10,603 nucleotides of DNA. Source: Physocladia obscura. Lineage: Eukaryota > Chytridiomycota > Chytridiomycetes > Chytridiales > Chytriomycetaceae. Under the pieces are notes generated by a model that ran no database searches, was not told the DNA's origin, and saw only the letters and a list, made by a program, of their open reading frames with translations. Below, one piece after another: positions 5,711 through 10,603 of this stretch. The position numbers and the translations under genes were made by a program. Each line of letters starts with the position of its first letter. The first letter of the stretch is position 1. Location of the stretch: NCBI GenBank assembly GCA_027596945.1, contig JADGJH010000553.1, positions 2,753 to 13,355 on the forward strand. The letters are read 5' to 3'.

Positions 5711-7527
5711 ATGAAACTTGCAAGCGTTTTTGCGTTGCTCGCTGCTGCTGCCGCAGCAGTTGCGAATCCGGTTCCTGCTCCGGAGCCATCGTTTGCACAG
5801 CCTTCTATAGCAGCGGGTACTCCAATTGCAAACCAGGTAATTATATCCGGTACACTATGTTTGTTCCTGACAAATGGGAACACAAACAAAACAGTACATT
5901 ATCGTCTTCAACAAAGACATTAAGCCAAGCGCCATCACTGCTCACGAGGCTTGGCTCTCTACTCTCATGTCCGCCACTGTCTCGAGCGCAAATCCACTGA
6001 TTATACAGGATGATAACGTCATTGACGTCGCACCTCTTATCTTCCCCGACTTTGACATCCTTCGTAGATACGCCATGGACGGCTTTAAAGGTTACACAGC
6101 CCGTATTCCTGACGTTGTTGCCAAGAGTTTGAAGGTACGGTGGTTTTTTTTTGATTGAACCACGCGGCTAAACAACCAGCTTGTCAGAAATTGCCTGAAG
6201 TTGCGTTCGTCGAACAAGACCAAGTTATGACTATCTCTGCAGTTCAGACCAGTCCTCCATCTTGGGGCTTGAAGGTTAGCTTTGGTTATCGCTTTTGTAA
6301 TCTTTGAAATCACTCAATCTCCGTTTTGGTACTGTTTTTTTTTGAAATAGCGCATTTCTTCTCGGGAAAAAGCACTCCCGGCCGATTACACGTATCCGGA
6401 CAGTGCTGGAGAAGGTGTGGATGCCTACATTATCGACACTGGTTGTCATGTCGCACACAAGGACTTCGCTGGAAGAGCTAAAGTTGGAAAATCTTTCTCA
6501 AATGATAATAATGACAGAGATGGAAACGGACACGGAACCCATGTTTCTGGAACTGGTTCGAAAAAGAATTAACTCCCTTCTCCTCTCTCATTGAGGCTGT
6601 TTTTAATCCCTTTTTTTCGCTTTGTTTCCAAAGTCGCCGGAACTACTTTCGGTGTTGCAAAGAAAGCGAACCTCATTTGTGTCAAAGTTTTGAATGGTCA
6701 AGGAAGTGGAACAAACTCTGATGTTATCGCTGGAATTGACTGGGTTGGTACCCATGCGCCAACAACTGGGCGCAAATCTGTTGCAAACATGTCTCTTGGT
6801 GGAGGAGCATCGGCTGCTCTTGATACAGCCGTTCGTGCTGTCATTAATGCTGGAGTTGCAATGGCCGTTGCTGCTGGAAACAGTGCCGGTGACGCTTGTA
6901 AACTCTCTCCTGCCAGAGTTAAGGAAGCTTTGACTGTCGCAGCTTCTGACAAGGTCAACAAACTTGCCAGCTTCTCCGAAAAGGGAAAATGTGTCAACAT
7001 TATTGCCCCAGGAGTTGACATAACTTCCAGGTATACTTTTTGATTTTGATAGCGTTTTTTTTTCTTTTTTTTTTTTAGCTGATAAGTTTATCAGTTGGAA
7101 CAACGGAAAGGAAAATACAATTTCGGGAACTTCTATGGCTTCACCGCATGCTGCTGGTGTTCTTGCGTTGGCGTATGGTCAACGCAACTTTTCCAGTGTT
7201 AAGGAACTCAATGAATATGTCGTTGCTATTGGAACCAGAAAAGCTGTTGCAAATGTTCCAAAGGACACTCCAAACGTTTTGCTCTTCGCGGATGTAACTA
7301 TCGACGCGCCTGAGCCAAATCCTGAAGACCCCAACGACCCAGATGAGCCAGTTCAGTATTTTTATTCTCTACAATTTTTCCTTTCCTTTTTTGGTAACTG
7401 ACTTTATGTGCTTCTCTAGGAGGATCCGGAGGACCCTGATGAGCCAGGCGAGAATGTTTGCCCATTCCCGAAGTGCTTGATTGATCCTTCGTGCACTTCG
7501 TGCTGTTTTGAAGGAATCGATTGTTGA
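5711..7527 (+). CDS. Secreted subtilisin-like serine protease (S8, proteinase K type) with Cys-rich tail, 472 aa, seven exons
   Basis: Exons are 5711-5836, 5895-6134, 6188-6274, 6351-6555, 6634-7030, 7095-7350 and 7420-7527. The introns are 53-78 nt and phase-consistent. Residues 1-18 form a signal peptide with an Ala-rich core. About 43-137 is an I9 propeptide inhibitor (starts YIIVFNKDI; ends FVEQDQ). The S8 domain follows from about 145. Catalytic residues are Asp180 (YIIDTG), His212 (GNGHGTHVSGT) and Ser365 (SGTSMASP), with oxyanion Asn302 (AAGNSAG), so the enzyme looks active. Cys183, 235, 307 and 339 sit where proteinase K has its two disulfides. After about residue 415 comes an Asp/Pro/Glu-rich linker and then a six-cysteine tail at 451-472, which is unusual for this family. 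Donors at 6556 (GTTCGA) and 7351 (GTTCAG) are weak but required by frame and homology. The likely role is extracellular protein digestion, with the propeptide removed by self-cleavage. Confidence 0.92.
7079..7094 (+). other. Hairpin at the 3' end of subtilase intron 5
   Basis: CTGATAA-GT-TTATCAG is a perfect 7-bp inverted repeat occupying the last 16 nt of the intron. It lies exactly between a proximal AG (7077-7078), preceded by a long T tract, and the AG actually needed for coding (7093-7094). Using the proximal AG would bring in a TGA at once. The distal AG restores S-W-N-N-G-K and the catalytic GTSMA motif. Confidence 0.6.
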
Positions 7528-7730
7528 ATTTTTTTTTTTTTCATGACTTAATTATTTCTACGAGCTATTTTGATTGTCTGATGTGGGAAAATAAACACGA
7601 GATTCATCCTAACTATGGAAGGATTAACAAAGAGTAATTTGTGTAGAGGGTTTGTGGCACATGCGCCGATTTTTCGTCTTTTGTTTTGGTTGACACAAAT
7701 TGGTTGAATTGCAAATTGGAAACAGAACTG
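7528..7730 (+). other. Intergenic region between subtilase and flavoprotein
   Basis: A short region with a T run, the protease polyadenylation signal at 7590-7595 and the presumed promoter of the flavoprotein. No TATA box is clear. The flavoprotein frame is open back to a TTG at 7686, but the first ATG is at 7731. Confidence 0.5.
7590..7595 (+). terminator. AATAAA polyadenylation signal of the subtilase
   Basis: A perfect AATAAA about 63 nt after the TGA at 7525-7527. Confidence 0.6.
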
Positions 7731-10412
7731 ATGGGAACATCAACAACGATAAGAACTACAACTACAACGAAGAGGGTGGTGATTGTGGGAGGCGGGATTG
7801 CGGGACTGGCACTGGCCGTTGCACTTAAACGGCTGGATGCACAGCGTCACGTGACGGGGGTCGGTTACTCAACTCTGGTGGTTGAGGGCGCGCCGTCGAC
7901 GGGCAGTGTGCTGTCGGAGGACGGCCAACATGTCGTGTTGTGGCGTTGGGCCGTTGACGCCCTGGTGGCGGATTTGCGTGTCGGCAGCCAGCTCGCCGGA
8001 ACTGCTGCCCCCATCGTGGGCATGAGCGTGAGTGATCGATCCATCACATCCACCCCAACCATCCATCGAGTCATCTCATTACCTGCCATCGGCTCTAACC
8101 CAAACAAACCCAATCATCGATCTTTCATTAGGCCTTGGACCCCTCGGATCTGCACGTGCCACTTCGCCAGTTTCCGCCGCCAGCCTCCAAGCTCGGCGCC
8201 AGCACCCAACTTGATTCTCCGTTGCCACCGCTCGTTGCGATCAGAAGATGCGATCTGGTGCGGCTGTTGATGCGCGCATTGGCACAGCCAGCGGCAGGAG
8301 AAGAAAACCAAGGGACCGACGGCGGCGAATATCTACCCCGGCCTGCAAACAACTCGCGGTTGACGGATGCAGTGCCGGAGAACCCAGCGACAGGCGATCT
8401 GGCGGAGGGAAGGTGGTTTGAGGCGCAGGACTTTGCGCGGCGGCTCGGGCCGGACGTGTTTGTAGCGGGCGACCGCGTCAAGGTGTTCTACGTGCATCCG
8501 CATACTGGCAAGGTGACGGTGGAGCTGCGGTCGGGGCGTGTTGAGACGGCAGACGTGCTGGTGGGTGCCGACGGGCCCAACTCGGCGGTGCGTCGCCTAA
8601 TGTACCTCAACGTGGCGCCGGCCCGCCAGCCGCGCGTGCTTGGTTTTGGCAGCATCTCGCCAACAACACCCACGTCGCCGACGCCCAGCCTCGCTGCTTA
8701 TAATTCAAACAACCCGCGGCCGGTTGAGTATTCGGGTGCGGCGGTGTTCTGTGGCGTCACGCGGCTGCACGTGCCGCCGACCGACGCACCGGACGTGCTC
8801 GAGGTGTCACGTGCGCCAATCGACGACTTGACGCGCGGCGACGTGCAGGAGTTTGTGCCCGACGGCCGCTGCGTCACCGTGTTTGGCGCCGCGAAGGGCG
8901 CCTGGTTCGGCTGCTCCAACCTGGGCAACGGCCTCCTCGGCTGGCGGCTCGTCGTGCCACAGGACGAAAAGGGCCATATTGCCGCGAATTACGCCGCCGC
9001 AAAGAACAGGCAGCTGATGAACGATGCCATCAAGGCTAACCCCAAGGCCGGCACAAACATCATGAGCATGGTCTCGGCCGACGCTATCGGCGGCCAAGGC
9101 GTCCAGAAGAAACTCGGCACCTTGACCACCGACGAAACTAACCCCGAAGACAAGTGGAATGCCAATACCAACGCCAATGCCAACACCGCCTCCCTCCCCA
9201 GAAAGCCCGGCAAGCTTCGCATTGACGCCTTGACCGCCGAGGCGCTGATTGAAGATCAAGAAAGCCAGTCTTCTGCGTCCGCGTCTTCTGACAGCAGAAA
9301 GTCGTTTGCCTCTGAAAGCACAAAGTCTTCTCGCCGTGGCCACAGATCCGTCGACATAACTTCTCTGCAAACTGCGTTCAAAGACAATGGTCTTCCAAAC
9401 TTTGCACCCCGAAAATACAGTGCTAGTGAAGCAGAAAACAATAGTCCATCTCGTGCGTCTTCACGTGCGACGTTTGTTGCTTCTTCAATCTTTGGCGCGC
9501 CCAATCCACTCACCGGCCAAGAAATTAGAATGCTGGCACTCAGACACGCAGAACCTGAAAACTTTCCTGTAAGTTTACAGCTCCCCTTAAACAAAAAACC
9601 TTTATGTATATTGCCATATTTACCAAAAAACCCTTAAACAGCATCCAATATATGCGATTATTGCTCGCACAGACCCAGCTCTCACAACACTCTCCGACAC
9701 TGTTGACTTGGCATCAAAGCCGTTGGAAACATTCACTCTCCCAAACCCTAACCCAGCTGGAACACCGCCCCCACCATCGTTGCACCGCGGCCGCGTCTTT
9801 CTAATTGGCAGTGCCGCCCACCCCATCACCATCAACGCTAACGGATCCCTCGCGCCAAGTCTCGCAATCACCGACGCCGTCCTCCTTGCCAAACTCCTTG
9901 GCAAACATCTTGACCCAAATTACGTTGACCCGATGACCGCAGATATTTTGACACCGGGCGGCCGCCGATATGAAGACTCGGAAGGCTTCGAAAAGTTTAT
10001 GGCCGGAGCTATGGCTGCGCGCGCCAACGGTAACGTTCCTAGCGACGGAAACAGCATGGACTTTGACAATGGTGACGACGACGATGATGACGATCCTGCG
10101 GTGCGTGAGGAGCGTCGTGCATATGAGCGTCTTGCAAATGAGTTTGATCAAGAACGTGTCGCGCTTGCTGCAGATGTTATGCGTGATGCGCGCAGAGAGA
10201 GCGGACGGTTTGGGCTTGTTTCGGGAGGAGCGAAGGCGTTGTTGAATAGTAGTGTTGTTAAAGGGTTGTGGAGGATTGGTAAAGGATTGTTGGCGGCACA
10301 GCAGCAACAGCAAGATGGTAGTGCTGCGGACGTTGTTAATGAAGAGACCGAGAATTTTGATTTGCTCATGACTAGAGGCGCAGTCAAAAAGGGGTTGCCA
10401 TCTTTGTCGTGA
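7731..10412 (+). CDS. FAD-dependent monooxygenase-like protein with altered second FAD motif, 834 aa, three exons
   Basis: Exons are 7731-8027, 8132-9568 and 9642-10412. The phase-0 introns are 8028-8131 (GTGAGT...ATTAG) and 9569-9641 (GTAAGT...AACAG). The N-terminus has the dinucleotide-binding fold: VVIVGGGIAG at 16-25 and the ribose-binding Glu52 (LVVEG). An Arg-Leu helix follows (IRRCDLVRLL near 136), then the DG motif VGADGPNSAVR at 243-253. These are the hallmarks of the class A flavoprotein monooxygenase superfamily (PF01494-like). The second FAD motif, normally GDAAH, reads GSAAH at 634-638, so the usual Asp is Ser635. A low-complexity Ser/Asn-rich insertion at about 395-560 separates the halves. 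The C-terminal part carries seven Asp in a row (723-729) and a Gln run (798-802), making the protein about twice the usual length. The first two thirds is clearly more GC-rich than its neighbours. The substrate cannot be inferred. Confidence 0.85.
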
Positions 10413-10603
10413 TAAACAACAAGGACAAAAACTAAAAATGAAAAACAAACTTTGGAACAATCAGGAAGTTCTTTACTCTTCTTTTTTCTCTCTTTTTTTC
10501 CTCCTGCCCTCTTTTTTTGACAGCTATGCGTTTTGCATTCATTTTTTCTTCCTTTTTCTTACCCTTTGATTCCTTTTTCTTCATTCCCAATTCTCTTTTT
10601 TAC
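10413..10603. other. Pyrimidine-rich region after the flavoprotein
   Basis: No gene is seen. The plus strand is strikingly rich in C and T from about 10468 to the end, with repeated CTTTTT runs and a TTTTTTTGACAG at about 10511-10524 that resembles a 3' splice site. It may be a 3' untranslated region or the promoter of a gene beyond the window. No AATAAA was found for the flavoprotein. Confidence 0.4.

Noticed and set aside
6603..7103. 166-codon minus-strand ORF opposite the subtilase
   Set aside because: It lies antisense to a proven catalytic-domain exon and its translation has no family resemblance.
7356..7419. Alternative donor GTATTT for subtilase intron 6
   Set aside because: It would shift the frame and give a short Arg/Ser tail. 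The donor at 7351 gives a continuous DP/EP linker and an ordered cysteine tail.
8807..9370. 187-codon minus-strand ORF opposite the flavoprotein
   Set aside because: It is a shadow of GC-rich coding sequence on the plus strand, has no recognisable domain, and the plus-strand frame contains clear FAD motifs.
9801..10460. 219-codon minus-strand ORF opposite the end of the flavoprotein
   Set aside because: Low-complexity Ile/Val/Leu translation of the antisense of acidic and Gln runs; the plus strand carries the family C-terminus.

Overview
The window looks like nuclear DNA of a fungus, most likely an early-diverging lineage such as a chytrid. The basis is short spliceosomal introns (47-104 nt, GT...YAG, phase-consistent), T- and A-rich intergenic DNA, AATAAA-type polyadenylation signals, TATA boxes and a fungal proteinase K-type secreted subtilase with an I9 propeptide. 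No bacterial operon or Shine-Dalgarno architecture is seen. The lineage assignment is an inference from style; no marker gene in the window proves it.

Layout: (1) 254-2510, plus strand: a three-exon gene for a 718-residue protein of unknown function with a coiled-coil-like N-terminus, an internal repeat and an acidic run. (2) 2677-4833, minus strand: four consecutive small two-exon genes, convergent with the first gene. Taken frame by frame they look like unrelated short ORFs. Once each intron is removed, all four proteins share R-[DE]-R-T-M-x-[LM]-Y-x-x-H near the C-terminus, with a phase-0 intron in the same place, between the [LM] and the Y. This is a tandem family I do not recognise and is the most interesting content of the window. 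(3) 4834-5710: a divergent intergenic region of about 0.9 kb. (4) 5711-7527, plus strand: a seven-exon secreted subtilisin-like protease of 472 residues with a complete Asp/His/Ser triad, an Asp/Pro/Glu-rich linker and a six-cysteine tail. (5) 7731-10412, plus strand: a three-exon FAD-dependent monooxygenase-like protein of 834 residues with a normal dinucleotide-binding fold, but with Ser in place of the usual Asp of the second FAD motif and long low-complexity insertions. (6) 10413-10603: a pyrimidine-rich stretch with no gene seen.

The genes do not form an obvious pathway or cluster. The protease is probably secreted for extracellular digestion, the flavoprotein's substrate cannot be read from the sequence, and the small tandem family probably arose by local duplication followed by strong divergence outside the motif. 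All gene models were made by hand from splice signals, reading phase and homology between copies; no transcript evidence or database search was available.
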